Part shown: positions 52,573-61,089 of the stretch, in pieces
Layout of the letters: every line of letters starts with the position of its first letter
How positions within the stretch are numbered: position 1 is the stretch's first letter
From: Halobacteriales archaeon QS_4_69_31
Lineage (GTDB): Archaea > Halobacteriota > Halobacteria > Halobacteriales > Haloarculaceae
Reading direction: 5' to 3'
Length of the DNA stretch: 64,000 nucleotides
Assembly: GCA_003021655.1 (NCBI GenBank)
Contig: PXRP01000037.1
Coordinates: 62,001-126,000 of the forward strand
Made by a program: the position numbers and the translations under genes
Notes under the pieces: generated by a model
Told to the model about the DNA's origin: nothing
The model's database searches: none
What the model saw: only the letters and a program-made list of their open reading frames with translations

Positions 52573-52864
52573 TACCCGCTGACTCGCTCCTGACGGCGGT
52601 TTCGCGGGTCGCCGGAACCCCACCACTCACTGCCCCGGCGCCTGTCCCCACGGCTATGACGGGAGACCGTGACCAGAGAGCACCCGCCACCGTCACCGAG
52701 CCTCCGATCCCCCCGGAGAGGAGTGTCACACCGCCGCGCCCGCAGGCGACGGCGCCGACGGACCGTCCGACGGTGACGACCCGGGCCCGCCGGAAAGCGG
52801 CGAGAGCGTGGGAGCGCCGACCGAGAAAGCCGGGGGTCGCCGCCCTGCCCGGGGCGTCCGGACG

Positions 52865-53278
52865 ATGGTGAGCGCGGCCGTCCTGTTCGGGCTGGGGACG
52901 ATGGTAGCGTGGGGGTTCTGGATCGTGTTCGGGAACGTCGCCTCGAACGCGGTCGACCCCGAGATGGCGGCGTTTCTCTCGTATCTGACCGCCGCCGTCG
53001 TCACCGGCGCCTACGTCCTCGTCTCGGACGCCTCGCTGGCGGTCACCGGCCGGGGGCTGGCCTTCTCGGCGGCGGCCGGCGTGGCAGCCGCTATCGGCGT
53101 GGTCTCGACGTTCATCGGCGTTACCGTCGGTCCCACCTCCGTCGTGGCGACTATCGGCGGTATGTACTTCATCACCGCGGCGGTCATCAGCGTCGTCGCG
53201 CTCGGGGAACCGGTCTCGGCCAACAGGCTCGCCGGGATCGGCTTCGCGGTCGTCGCCATCCTGCTCATCAACAGGTAA
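52865..53278 (+). CDS. Half-size DMT/EamA-family membrane protein
   Basis: The 137-residue protein has a single EamA repeat of about five TM helices, starting VLFGLGTMVAWGFWIVFGNVA and ending with the typical EPVSANRLAGIGFAVVAILLINR. Most DMT transporters have two repeats, so this one would need to dimerise, like SMR proteins. The substrate is unknown. The upstream frame from 52808 is Arg-rich and excluded. It is a single gene. Confidence 0.78.
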   Translation: MVSAAVLFGLGTMVAWGFWIVFGNVASNAVDPEMAAFLSYLTAAVVTGAYVLVSDASLAVTGRGLAFSAAAGVAAAIGVVSTFIGVTVGPTSVVATIGGMYFITAAVISVVALGEPVSANRLAGIGFAVVAILLINR

Positions 53279-53340
53279 CGCCGGAGCCGACACATCCTAT
53301 CGGTGGTCTGTCTCGATGTGGCCGCGGCCGGGGTCGACTG

Positions 53341-53349
53341 GATTTAAGA
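53341..53349 (+). promoter_or_regulatory. TATA-like box of the RidA gene
   Basis: GATTTAAGA lies about 27 nt before ATG 53373; no Shine-Dalgarno. Confidence 0.55.
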
Positions 53350-53372
53350 GACCGCCCCGGGAACGTCGGTGT

Positions 53373-53753
53373 ATGAAGCGCACCATCAGCACTGACGATG
53401 CGCCGGCCGCGGTCGGCGCGTACAGCCAGGCGACGACCGACGGCGACCTCCTCATCACGGCCGGGCAGTTGCCGCTGACGACCGACGGCGAACTCCTCGA
53501 CGACGAACCCGTCGGCGAGCAGACCCGCCAGTGTCTCAGGAACGTCGAGGCGATACTCGGATCCGAGGGACTGGACCTCTCTGACGTGCTCAAGACCACC
53601 GTCTTCCTCGACGACATCGACGACTTCGACGCGTTCAACGAGGCCTACAGCGAGTTCTTCGACGAGGACCCGCCCGCCCGCAGCGCCGTGGGCGCCGGCG
53701 CCGTCCCGAAGGGCGCGGCCGTCGAGATCGAGGCCCTCGCCACGACCGACTGA
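53373..53753 (+). CDS. ridA: RidA-family enamine/imine deaminase
   Basis: The 126-residue protein has the family features: AVGAYSQATTDGDLLITAGQLP at the N-terminus (split here by residue 22), TRQCLRNVEAILGSEG, VLKTTVFLDDIDDF and ARSAVGAGAVPKGAAVEIEA with the carboxylate-binding Arg. It hydrolyses reactive enamine/imine intermediates released by pyridoxal enzymes. Length is normal. Its last codons are included in a downstream 35-nt tandem duplication. Confidence 0.92.
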   Translation: MKRTISTDDAPAAVGAYSQATTDGDLLITAGQLPLTTDGELLDDEPVGEQTRQCLRNVEAILGSEGLDLSDVLKTTVFLDDIDDFDAFNEAYSEFFDEDPPARSAVGAGAVPKGAAVEIEALATTD

Positions 53754-53815
53754 CGTCTCCACAGCCGGCCCTCGCCACGACCGACTGACGTCTCCACAGC
53801 CGGCCCTCGCCAGCG
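53732..53815 (+). repeat. 35-nt tandem duplication over the RidA stop codon
   Basis: GGCCCTCGCCACGACCGACT starts the first unit at 53732, inside ridA. It recurs at 53767, and a third partial unit starts at 53802. Units 1 and 2 are identical over 35 nt, including the TGA stop. Near-identity suggests a recent event. Confidence 0.92.
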
Positions 53816-54056
53816 AGGGGGTCCGAAACCACTTCACGCCGGGGATCTATCTCTCGGCCGACCGGTTGCTTCACAGCGTTAACGCTGTTATTCGGAGGGA
53901 GCCCAGCGGTCACGCGGTCGTTTGGCATCGCTTTTAACCGTCGCCTCCCCCTCCGCCGGGTAGTGGATTCGCAAGTCCGACCGCGAGCAGTTCCGGGAAG
54001 CCGTCCGGCGCCACGACGGCGACCACTGAGTCACGGCCCCGGGCGGGGCTGGGCGG
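53816..54056. other. Intergenic region between ridA and fhs
   Basis: About 240 nt, starting after the duplication. GTTAACGCTGTTA around 53878 is partly palindromic, and TTTTAACC occurs near 53932. A short frame RKSDREQFREAVRRHDGDH near 53970-54028 lacks a start codon in frame and is not called. Confidence 0.4.
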
Positions 54057-55784
54057 TCAGAACAGGCCGGTGATGTTGCCGTCCTCGTCGATGTCCATGT
54101 CGGCGGCGGCCGGCCGGCGCGGCAGGCCGGGCATCGTCAGGGCGTCGGCGGTCAGCGCGACGAGAAAGCCCGCACCTGCGGAGGGGTAGACCTCGCTTAT
54201 CTCCAGTTCCCAGCCGGTGGGCGCGCCCTTCTTGGTGGCGTCGTCGCTCAGCGAGTGGAAGGTCTTGGACAGGATCACCGGGTAGTCGCCGAACCCGAGT
54301 TCCTCCATGCGGTCGATGTCGTCGAGCGCGCTGCCGGTGAACTTGACGCCGTCGGCGCCGTAGATCTCGGTCGCGACCGTCTCGATCTTGTCGGTGACCG
54401 AGTCCTCGTCCTCGTAGAGGTAGCGGAACTCGTCTTCGTCGCCCTCCCGGGTGGCGGCGATGACCTGCTCGCCGAGGTCCTCGCCGCCCTCGCTGCCCGT
54501 CTCGAAGACCTCGGAGACGGCGGCTCTGACCCCGAGGTCCTCGCGGCAGTGGTCGAGGACTGTCTCGACTTCCTCGTCGGCGTCGTCCGGGAAGCGGTTG
54601 ACGGCGACGACGACGGGGACGCCGAACTTCTGGAGGTTCTCGACGTGCTTGTCGAGGTTCTCGAAGCCGCGCTCGATGGCGTCGACCCCGGCGGCGTCGA
54701 TAGCGTCGAAGTCGGCGGGCCACATGTCCTCGCCGTGGTACTTGAGCGCGCGGACCGACGAGACGAGGACGACCGCGTTGGGGACCATCTCGCCCATCCG
54801 GCAGACGACGTTCATGAACTTCTCGGCGCCCAGGTCCGACCCGAACCCGGCCTCGGTGACGAGGTAATCGCCCATGCCGAACGCGGCCTTGTCGGCGATG
54901 AGCGAGTTCGTACCGTGTGCGATGTTGGCGAACGGGCCGCCGTGGACGAACGCCGGCGTTCCCTCGATGGTCTGGACGACGTTGGGCTTGATGGCGTCCC
55001 GCAGGAGCATCGTCGCCGGTCCGGTCGCCTCGATGTCGTCGACCGTGATCGGCTCGCCGTCGGTGTCGTAGGCGACAATGATCCGCGCGACGCGCTCCTT
55101 GAGGTCGCCCAGGTCCGTCGCCAGACAGAGGACGGCCATCAGCTCCGAGGCGGCGGTGAGGATGAACCCGTCCTCGCGGGGCGTGCCGCCGGATTTCCCG
55201 CCGAGGCCGACGACGGTCTCCCGCAGCGCGCGGTCGTTCATGTCCAGCGCCCGCGGCCAGGCCACGTCGTTGACGTCGATATCGAGGTCGTTGCCCTGCG
55301 AGAGGCGGGCGTCCAGCATCGCCGCGATGAGGTTGTGCGCCGAGGTCAGCGCGTGGAGGTCGCCCGTGAAGTGGAGGTTGATGTCCTCCATCGGGAGGAC
55401 CTGCGAGCGGCCGCCGCCGGCCGCGCCGCCCTTGACGCCGAAGACCGGCCCCAGCGACGGCTCGCGGATCGCGATCATCGCGTCCTCGCCGAGGTGGTTG
55501 AGCGTCTGGCCCAGGCCCACCGTCGTGACCGTCTTGCCCTCGCCTTTCGGGGTGGGCGTCATCCCCGTGACCAGGACGAGGTTCCCCTCGCGCTCGTCGG
55601 CCTGGTCGCGGAGCCGGTCGACGGCGTGGTGTTTTACCTTCGCCGTGTACTCGCCGAAGTACTGGAGGTCGTCGAGCCCCAGCCCCCACGGCTCGACCAG
55701 TTCCCAGATCGGCTCCATTTCCGTCGACTGTGCCAGCTCGTAGTCCGTCGGGAACGGTTCCCGTTTTTCGTCGGATGATGTCAT
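54057..55784 (-). CDS. fhs: Formate-tetrahydrofolate ligase
   Basis: The 575-residue enzyme has the P-loop TPTPKGEGKTVTTVGL, REPSLGPVFGVKGGAAGGG, NLHFTGDLHALTSAHNL and the C-terminal LPRRPAAADMDIDEDG. It activates formate with ATP on tetrahydrofolate to 10-formyl-THF. With FolD it feeds C1 units to purines, serine and methionine. It sits 10 kb from the formate-dehydrogenase-type operon. ATG 55784 is preferred over an upstream ATG at 55814; a GAGGGGAAAG sequence precedes it but is too distant to be a clear Shine-Dalgarno. Confidence 0.95.
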   Translation of the reverse strand: MTSSDEKREPFPTDYELAQSTEMEPIWELVEPWGLGLDDLQYFGEYTAKVKHHAVDRLRDQADEREGNLVLVTGMTPTPKGEGKTVTTVGLGQTLNHLGEDAMIAIREPSLGPVFGVKGGAAGGGRSQVLPMEDINLHFTGDLHALTSAHNLIAAMLDARLSQGNDLDIDVNDVAWPRALDMNDRALRETVVGLGGKSGGTPREDGFILTAASELMAVLCLATDLGDLKERVARIIVAYDTDGEPITVDDIEATGPATMLLRDAIKPNVVQTIEGTPAFVHGGPFANIAHGTNSLIADKAAFGMGDYLVTEAGFGSDLGAEKFMNVVCRMGEMVPNAVVLVSSVRALKYHGEDMWPADFDAIDAAGVDAIERGFENLDKHVENLQKFGVPVVVAVNRFPDDADEEVETVLDHCREDLGVRAAVSEVFETGSEGGEDLGEQVIAATREGDEDEFRYLYEDEDSVTDKIETVATEIYGADGVKFTGSALDDIDRMEELGFGDYPVILSKTFHSLSDDATKKGAPTGWELEISEVYPSAGAGFLVALTADALTMPGLPRRPAAADMDIDEDGNITGLF

Positions 55785-55917
55785 CTCGTACTGCCTTTCC
55801 CCTCTGTGGGACAAGAGTGTTGGCGAATCTGGCAGATATCAGAGAGGATGTGTTTGGTCCGGGCGGCGGGCCGGACCGCGGTTCGTCCGGGTACGGGAGT
55901 GACGTGACTCTCGGTCG

Positions 55918-57120
55918 TCAGGGGGTCTCCGGGCGGAGGTAGTCGGCGACGGTCTCGGGGTCGGCACTGATGCCCCCGCCCTGTGCGAGCGTGGGGCGGC
56001 CGCCGCCCCCGCCGCCGAACTCGTCGGTCACGTCCGCGACGACGCCGCCGGCGTCGGTGTCGCCGTCGGCGGCGACGACGACGAATGTCGAGCCGTCGAC
56101 GCCCGCGAGCGCGACGACGTCGGCACCCTCGACGTCGCCGGCGCGGTCGGCCACCGCGTTCGCATCGACGCCTTCGACGGTGCCGACCAGCCACTCCTCG
56201 CCGTCCACGGGGACGGTGTTCTCCGCGAGCGTCGCCAGCCGCGCGTCCAGCAGTCGCTCCCCGAGTTCGTCGCGTTCCTCGCGGAGCGACGCCGCCTCTT
56301 CGAGGAGGCTCTCGGCACGCCCCGGGAGGTCCGTCACGCTCGTATCGAGGGCCGCCGCGGCCCGGCGTGCGCTGCGGCGCTCCTCGATATCGGCGTCGAT
56401 GGCCGCCGGCCCGACCGCGTACTCGACGCGGACGAGCCCGGACCCGGGGTTCGAGACCGCCTGGACGCGAATCGGCCCGACCGCCGTCGTCGTCCGGACG
56501 TGGGTGCCGCCACAGGCCGAGATGTCCCAGCCCTCGACCTCGACAACCCGGACCGTCTCGGTCGCCGCGACGTCCTCGCCGAGATTGAAGACGAGGCCGT
56601 CGGTCTCGCGGGCCTCGTCGGCGTCCATCTCGTACCAGTCGACGGTCCTGCCGTCCCAGACCGCCTCGTTGGCGAGCCGCTGGAAGGAGAGGGGGTTCAC
56701 CGAGTCGGCGTCGGCGTCCGTCTCGAAGTCGAGCCGGACGGCCGCCTCCCCGATGTCGAAGCCGCCGTAGCCGTCCTCGTCCAACAGCTTCCGCCCCGCG
56801 CCGTAGATGACGTGGCTGGCGGTGTGAGCGCGCATGGTGTAGGTCCGGAAGGCGTCGTCTATCTCGCCGGTGACCGTCTCGCCGGCCTCGAACGCCGGCG
56901 GGTCCGCGAGCGTGTGGACGGGGGCGCCGTCGCGCTTCTGGACGTCACTGACGGCGACGCCCCCGAGCGTCCCGCGGTCGGGAGGCTGGCCGCCCCCCTC
57001 CGGGTAGAAGTAGGTCCGGTCGAGGGTCACCTCCCGCCCGTCGACCGACCGGACTGTCGCCTCGAAGCGTCGCACGTACGGTTCCTCGGGGGCCAGCGAG
57101 CGTGGCGCGTCGTCGTTCAC
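55918..57120 (-). CDS. alaX: AlaX-type alanyl-tRNA editing protein
   Basis: The 400-residue protein is a stand-alone AlaRS editing homolog of the long type. An N-terminal beta-barrel (TYFYPEGGGQPPDRG), the zinc/editing site His in RAHTASHVIYGAG and Cys/His in SACGGTHV are visible. A coiled coil (SLLEEAASLREERDELG) and a DHHA1-like C-terminal domain (FGGGGGGRPTLAQGGG) follow. It deacylates mischarged Ser- or Gly-tRNA(Ala). The start is GTG 57120, supported by a minus-strand GCCATTTAGG box about 28 nt upstream. Confidence 0.92.
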   Translation of the reverse strand: MNDDAPRSLAPEEPYVRRFEATVRSVDGREVTLDRTYFYPEGGGQPPDRGTLGGVAVSDVQKRDGAPVHTLADPPAFEAGETVTGEIDDAFRTYTMRAHTASHVIYGAGRKLLDEDGYGGFDIGEAAVRLDFETDADADSVNPLSFQRLANEAVWDGRTVDWYEMDADEARETDGLVFNLGEDVAATETVRVVEVEGWDISACGGTHVRTTTAVGPIRVQAVSNPGSGLVRVEYAVGPAAIDADIEERRSARRAAAALDTSVTDLPGRAESLLEEAASLREERDELGERLLDARLATLAENTVPVDGEEWLVGTVEGVDANAVADRAGDVEGADVVALAGVDGSTFVVVAADGDTDAGGVVADVTDEFGGGGGGRPTLAQGGGISADPETVADYLRPETP

Positions 57121-57142
57121 ACCGGGAGGGAGGCGACCACAG

Positions 57143-57154
57143 CCCCTAAATGGC
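57143..57154 (-). promoter_or_regulatory. TATA-like box of the alaX gene
   Basis: On the minus strand GCCATTTAGGGG, about 28 nt before GTG 57120. It is divergent to the folC-folP promoter. Confidence 0.45.
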
Positions 57155-57192
57155 GCGGTGTCCGGTCGCTCTGGACCGTCGCCGGCGGCGAT

Positions 57193-57201
57193 AGCTTAAA
57201 C
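57193..57201 (+). promoter_or_regulatory. TATA-like box of the folC-folP gene
   Basis: AGCTTAAAC is about 29 nt before ATG 57226; leaderless arrangement. Confidence 0.5.
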
Positions 57202-57225
57202 ATCCGCCGGCCGCCGACCTGTAGT

Positions 57226-59679
57226 ATGCAGTACCACGAGGCGGCCGACTACCTGGAGTCCCTACAGCGCCATCGGCCCAAACTCGGGGTCGAGACGACG
57301 GCGCGGATGCTCTCGCACCTGGGCGACCCCCAGGAGGGAGCCGATGTCGTCCAGGTGGCCGGCTCGAACGGGAAGGGTTCGACCGCCCGGATGGTAGAGA
57401 GTGTCCTCCGGGCCGAGGGGCTCGACGTCGGCCTCTTTACCTCGCCCGGCCTGGTCGACTTCCGGGACCAGATCACCGTCAACGGCGGGCGGATCCCCGA
57501 GGACCGCGTCTCTGCGTTCGTCGAGACGATGGACCCGTGTCTGGAGCGACTGGCGGCCGACGACGACACCCCCACCCACTTCGAGGTGGTCACGGCGCTC
57601 GCGCTCTATCACTTCGGCGCCGAGGACGTCGACGTGGCCGTCCTCGAGGTCGGCATCGGCGGGCGCTACGACGCGACCAGCGCGACCGATCCGGTGGCGA
57701 GCGCGGTCACGAGCGTCAGCCTCGAACACACGGACCTGCTCGGGGACACGGTCGAAGAGATCGCACGCGACAAGGCACAGGTCGCCCCCGAGGGCGCGCC
57801 GCTGGTCACCGGCGCGACCGGGCCGGCACTCGAGGCCATCCGCGGGGTGACCGACGTCGTGACCGTGGGCGGGGAGGGCGCGGACGTCCGCGCGGTCGAG
57901 ACCGGCATGCGCTCGGACGTCGAGAGCCACGTCTCGATAACGGGTCCGGACTGGGCGCTGGAGACATCCCTCTCGCTTTTGGGCGCCCACCAGGCGACGA
58001 ACGCCGGCGTGGCGGCGACGCTCGCCCGCCAGGTCGCGGACGTGGACACGGCGACGGTCGCCGACGGCCTGCGCGCGGCGACGTGGCCGGGCCGGTTCGA
58101 GACGGTGGCGACCGACCCGCGGGTGGTCCTCGACGGCTCGCACAACCCCGGCGCCGCCGCGACGCTGGGCGGCCTGCTCGACCGCTACGACTACGAGGAC
58201 CTCCACGTCGTCTTCGGGGCGATGGCCGACAAGGACCACGACGGCATGGTCGCACAGCTCCCCCCGGTCGAGACGGTCCTGGCGACGCGCCCGGACCTCG
58301 ACCGGGCGGCGGACCTGGACACCCTCGTCGACGCCTTCGCGGGGCGTTCGGCCCGCGTCGAGCGGGTCCCGTCTGTCGCGGCGGCCGTCGAGCGCGCGCT
58401 CGCGACCGCCGACCCGGCCGATTTCGTCCTCGTCACCGGCTCGCTGTACGTCGTCGCGGAGGCGCGCGACCGGTGGACCCGCCGGCTCGTCCCGAGAGAC
58501 CGCCACCCCGCCGGGAGCCTGGCGGCCGTCCGGTCGGGGGCGGTGTTCCCCGAGACGACGGCCGAGGACCTCGACCACCGGCTGTTTACCACCTACCTCC
58601 GGGCGGGCCAGGCACGACAGGTCGCCCGCCGGCTCGACGCCGCGGGCGGGGAGTGTCACCGCTCGACGGCGGGGGCGCCGGGCAAGTACGTCGCGACCGT
58701 CCTGTCGGGGACGGTCACGCAACTCCGGGCACTGGCCGAGGCCCTCGACGATGACGGCCTCGGGCTGGCACACGTCGGCGACCAGGTCCGGGCGGCCCTC
58801 GACGGGGGAGCCGGCGCGCCCTTCGGTGGGGAAGGGGGGTCTGAGGGGGCGGCAAGCGCCGGTGACGGACCGAACGCGTCGCCCGGTGCCGGCGGGACCG
58901 CGCTCATGGGGATCCTGGACGTGGCGCCCGGCGAGCCTCGCGACGGACGGTCCGACGGCGGGCGCGGGGCGGACGTCGACGCCGCGGCGGCACGCGCCGA
59001 CGAGATGGTCGCGGCGGGCGCGGACGTGGTAGACGTGAGCCTGGCGCGGTCAGGCGGCGACCCCCCGTCGGTCGAGGCCGCGCGGGCCCGCGTCGTCCCG
59101 GTCGTCGAGGCCATCGCGGACCTAGACGCCCGGGTTTCGGTCGACACCCACAGGGCGGCCGTCGCCGACGCGGCGCTGGCGGCGGGCGCGGACGTCGTCA
59201 GGGACGTGTCGGGGCTGGGCGACCCGGAGATGCGGTTCGTCGTGGCCGACCACGACGCCTCGATAGTGCTCGCCCACAGCCTGTCGGCGCCCGGCCAGTC
59301 GGGCCGGACCGTCATCTACGACGACGTCGTCGAGGACGTACTCAGGGACCTCTCCGAGCGGGTGATGCGGGCCGAGCGGGCCGGACTCGACCGCGAGCAG
59401 GTCCTGGTCGACCCGGGGCTGGGGCTGGGCAAGGACGCCGCGGAGTCGGTCGAGCTCGTCGACCGTCTCGGGGAGTTGCGTGCGCTGGGCTGTCCGGTGG
59501 TGGTCGGCCACTCGGGCGCGTCGATGTTCGAGCGGGCCGGCCGTGCCGGCGAGGGGCTGGCGTCGACGCTGGCGGTGACGGCCATGGCGGCCGAGCGCGG
59601 CGCGGACGTCGTGCGGGTCCAGAACGTCGCCGAGAACGCGGCGGTGCTGCGGACGACGGCGGCGACGGACGGCCGCTGA
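57226..59679 (+). CDS. folCP: FolC-FolP fusion (folylpolyglutamate synthase / dihydropteroate synthase-like)
   Basis: An 817-residue fusion. Residues 1-about 430 are a FolC ligase with P-loop VAGSNGKGSTARM (44-56), TSPGLVDFRDQI, VLEVGIGGRYDAT and DGSHNPGAAATLG. Residues about 430-550 form a linker domain with unknown role (FTTYLRAGQARQVARRL). Residues about 557-817 have a dihydropteroate-synthase barrel. In that half hallmark sites are changed: GILNVTPDSF reads GILDVAPGEP, the GGESTRPG loop reads SLARSGGDP, the SRK loop reads GHSGASM, and RVHDV reads RVQNV. The fusion is a known haloarchaeal architecture; DHPS activity of this copy is uncertain. Confidence 0.87.
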   Translation: MQYHEAADYLESLQRHRPKLGVETTARMLSHLGDPQEGADVVQVAGSNGKGSTARMVESVLRAEGLDVGLFTSPGLVDFRDQITVNGGRIPEDRVSAFVETMDPCLERLAADDDTPTHFEVVTALALYHFGAEDVDVAVLEVGIGGRYDATSATDPVASAVTSVSLEHTDLLGDTVEEIARDKAQVAPEGAPLVTGATGPALEAIRGVTDVVTVGGEGADVRAVETGMRSDVESHVSITGPDWALETSLSLLGAHQATNAGVAATLARQVADVDTATVADGLRAATWPGRFETVATDPRVVLDGSHNPGAAATLGGLLDRYDYEDLHVVFGAMADKDHDGMVAQLPPVETVLATRPDLDRAADLDTLVDAFAGRSARVERVPSVAAAVERALATADPADFVLVTGSLYVVAEARDRWTRRLVPRDRHPAGSLAAVRSGAVFPETTAEDLDHRLFTTYLRAGQARQVARRLDAAGGECHRSTAGAPGKYVATVLSGTVTQLRALAEALDDDGLGLAHVGDQVRAALDGGAGAPFGGEGGSEGAASAGDGPNASPGAGGTALMGILDVAPGEPRDGRSDGGRGADVDAAAARADEMVAAGADVVDVSLARSGGDPPSVEAARARVVPVVEAIADLDARVSVDTHRAAVADAALAAGADVVRDVSGLGDPEMRFVVADHDASIVLAHSLSAPGQSGRTVIYDDVVEDVLRDLSERVMRAERAGLDREQVLVDPGLGLGKDAAESVELVDRLGELRALGCPVVVGHSGASMFERAGRAGEGLASTLAVTAMAAERGADVVRVQNVAENAAVLRTTAATDGR

Positions 59680-59682
59680 CGG

Positions 59683-60132
59683 CTACTCCAGCCCCAGGTC
59701 CGACGAGACGCTCCCCAGTTCCTGGACCATCTTGAGCGTGTCCCACTGCGCACGGACGTCCGTGATGGCCCCGTCGTCAGTGACGAAGACGCTGATCCCC
59801 TCGACGACGAAGGACTCGCCGGTCGGCTCGACGCCGAAGACCGCGTTCTCGTGGGTGCCGACCGCGGACCACTGGACGACGAACTGCTCGCCCGCGCCCG
59901 CCACCGCGTCGACGGTGTACTCCAGGTCCGGGAACGCCGTCCGGTAGACCTCGACGAACTCTTTGACGTCGGACGGGCCGTCGACCGTCGCCGGGCTGAG
60001 CGTCCCCGGACCGCGGTAGTCGACGTCGTCGGCGAGGATCTCGTCCGCGACCGACAGGTCCCCCTCCGTGAAGAGGTCCTCGAACCACCTGTGGACCAGC
60101 CGGGCCGAACCGGTCGTCTCTCTGGGTGTCAT
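59683..60132 (-). CDS. SnoaL-like (NTF2 fold) protein
   Basis: The 149-residue protein belongs to the SnoaL/ester-cyclase group: LVHRWFEDLFTEGDLSVADEIL at the start (22 residues split by Gly14), FVEVYRTAFPDLEYTVD and WSAVGTHENAVFGVEPTGE. Such proteins bind small hydrophobic molecules; catalytic function is unknown for most archaeal members. It converges on folC-folP. A similar gene is at 61457. Confidence 0.82.
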   Translation of the reverse strand: MTPRETTGSARLVHRWFEDLFTEGDLSVADEILADDVDYRGPGTLSPATVDGPSDVKEFVEVYRTAFPDLEYTVDAVAGAGEQFVVQWSAVGTHENAVFGVEPTGESFVVEGISVFVTDDGAITDVRAQWDTLKMVQELGSVSSDLGLE

Positions 60133-60337
60133 GGTATCACATCACATATCAGCAGCCGGGAGTACATAGTTTTCCTGGCGCCCCGAACGCGACGTCGACC
60201 GCGGGGACCTCGAGGTCGGCGCGTCCACGTGACCTACGGGAGTTGATAGGATGTGGTCGGTGGGAGCGAGGGGCGACTGGCGGGTCCGGCGCGCGCGGCC
60301 AGGCAACACTGATGAGTGTGCGCGCCCGAGTGACGGT

Positions 60338-60571
60338 ATGGCGGTCTCGCTCGCGCTCCAGGTGGGGTCGGGGCTCACAGAATCCGCGGCACAGGCCGCG
60401 ACCGTCGCCGGGTCGATAGTGCTGGTACTCATGCTGGTCGCGCTGGGCGGGTTCGCGTACAAGAGCCTCAAGGGAGACGGGATCGAGTGGCCCGACGACG
60501 TCGACGAGGAGGACCACGACGACGACAGCCTCCGGAAGGGCGGCGACGACGACGACTGGAAGTACTACTGA
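60338..60571 (+). CDS. Small one-TM protein with acidic tail
   Basis: A 77-residue protein. A short N-terminus is followed by one TM helix (about residues 16-39, AGSIVLVLMLVALGGFAYK) and a strongly acidic cytoplasmic tail rich in Asp with a terminal WKYY. ATG 60338 is preferred over the Arg-rich upstream extension. Function is unknown. It lies 72 nt before uspA on the same strand. Confidence 0.65.
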   Translation: MAVSLALQVGSGLTESAAQAATVAGSIVLVLMLVALGGFAYKSLKGDGIEWPDDVDEEDHDDDSLRKGGDDDDWKYY

Positions 60572-60598
60572 GCGGCCGCGCCTGTCACCCGGTCCCAA

Positions 60599-60636
60599 AC
60601 TTATATTTGACGGATGTGAGAACTCACGGACGAGGG
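60599..60636 (+). promoter_or_regulatory. Promoter and leader of uspA
   Basis: ACTTATATT (60599-60607) is about 40 nt upstream of ATG 60643, and GAGGGTGA just before the start resembles a Shine-Dalgarno. TGTGAGAACTCAC (about 60616-60628) is a partial inverted repeat, a possible operator. Confidence 0.5.
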
Positions 60637-60642
60637 TGACCT

Positions 60643-61089
60643 ATGTACGAGCACATCCTGATCCCCTACGACGGGAGCGACGAGGCACGCAAAGGAGCGG
60701 AACACGCGGTCGAACTCGCGGCGGCGGTGGGTGCGACGGTCCACGCGCTGTACGTGATCGACCTGCCCGGGGCGCCACGGACCGTCTACGTCAGAGACGA
60801 CGAGGAGGAACTCCGCCAGGAGTACAGCCAGTACGGTGAAGAGGTCACCGGCGAGCTCGCCGGGATGGCGAACGAACGCGGCCTCGAGGCCGTGACGGCG
60901 ATCAAAAGCGGAGCGGTACACGAGGAGATCGTCGACTACGCCAGCGAGAACGAGATCGACCTGGTCGTGATGGGGACTGCCTACCGGGGGACGATCAGGG
61001 GCCTGATCGGCAGCACCACCGAGAAGGTCGTCCGTTCCTCGGAGGTGCCCGTGACGACGGTGCGCCAGCTGGTCGACGAACATGACTGA
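60643..61089 (+). CDS. Universal stress protein (UspA family)
   Basis: The 148-residue USP has the N-terminal HILIPYDGSDEARK and the ATP-binding loop VVMGTAYRGTIRGLIGSTTEKV, close to the canonical GxxGx9G(S/T) spacing, so ATP binding is expected. It ends in VPVTTVRQL. Role in stress response is by family. It has one of the few leadered promoters of this window. Confidence 0.92.
   Translation: MYEHILIPYDGSDEARKGAEHAVELAAAVGATVHALYVIDLPGAPRTVYVRDDEEELRQEYSQYGEEVTGELAGMANERGLEAVTAIKSGAVHEEIVDYASENEIDLVVMGTAYRGTIRGLIGSTTEKVVRSSEVPVTTVRQLVDEHD

Noticed and set aside
52656-52871. 71-codon ORF before the DMT gene
   Set aside because: Pro/Arg/Thr-rich, no conserved pattern, no promoter; typical of spurious frames here.
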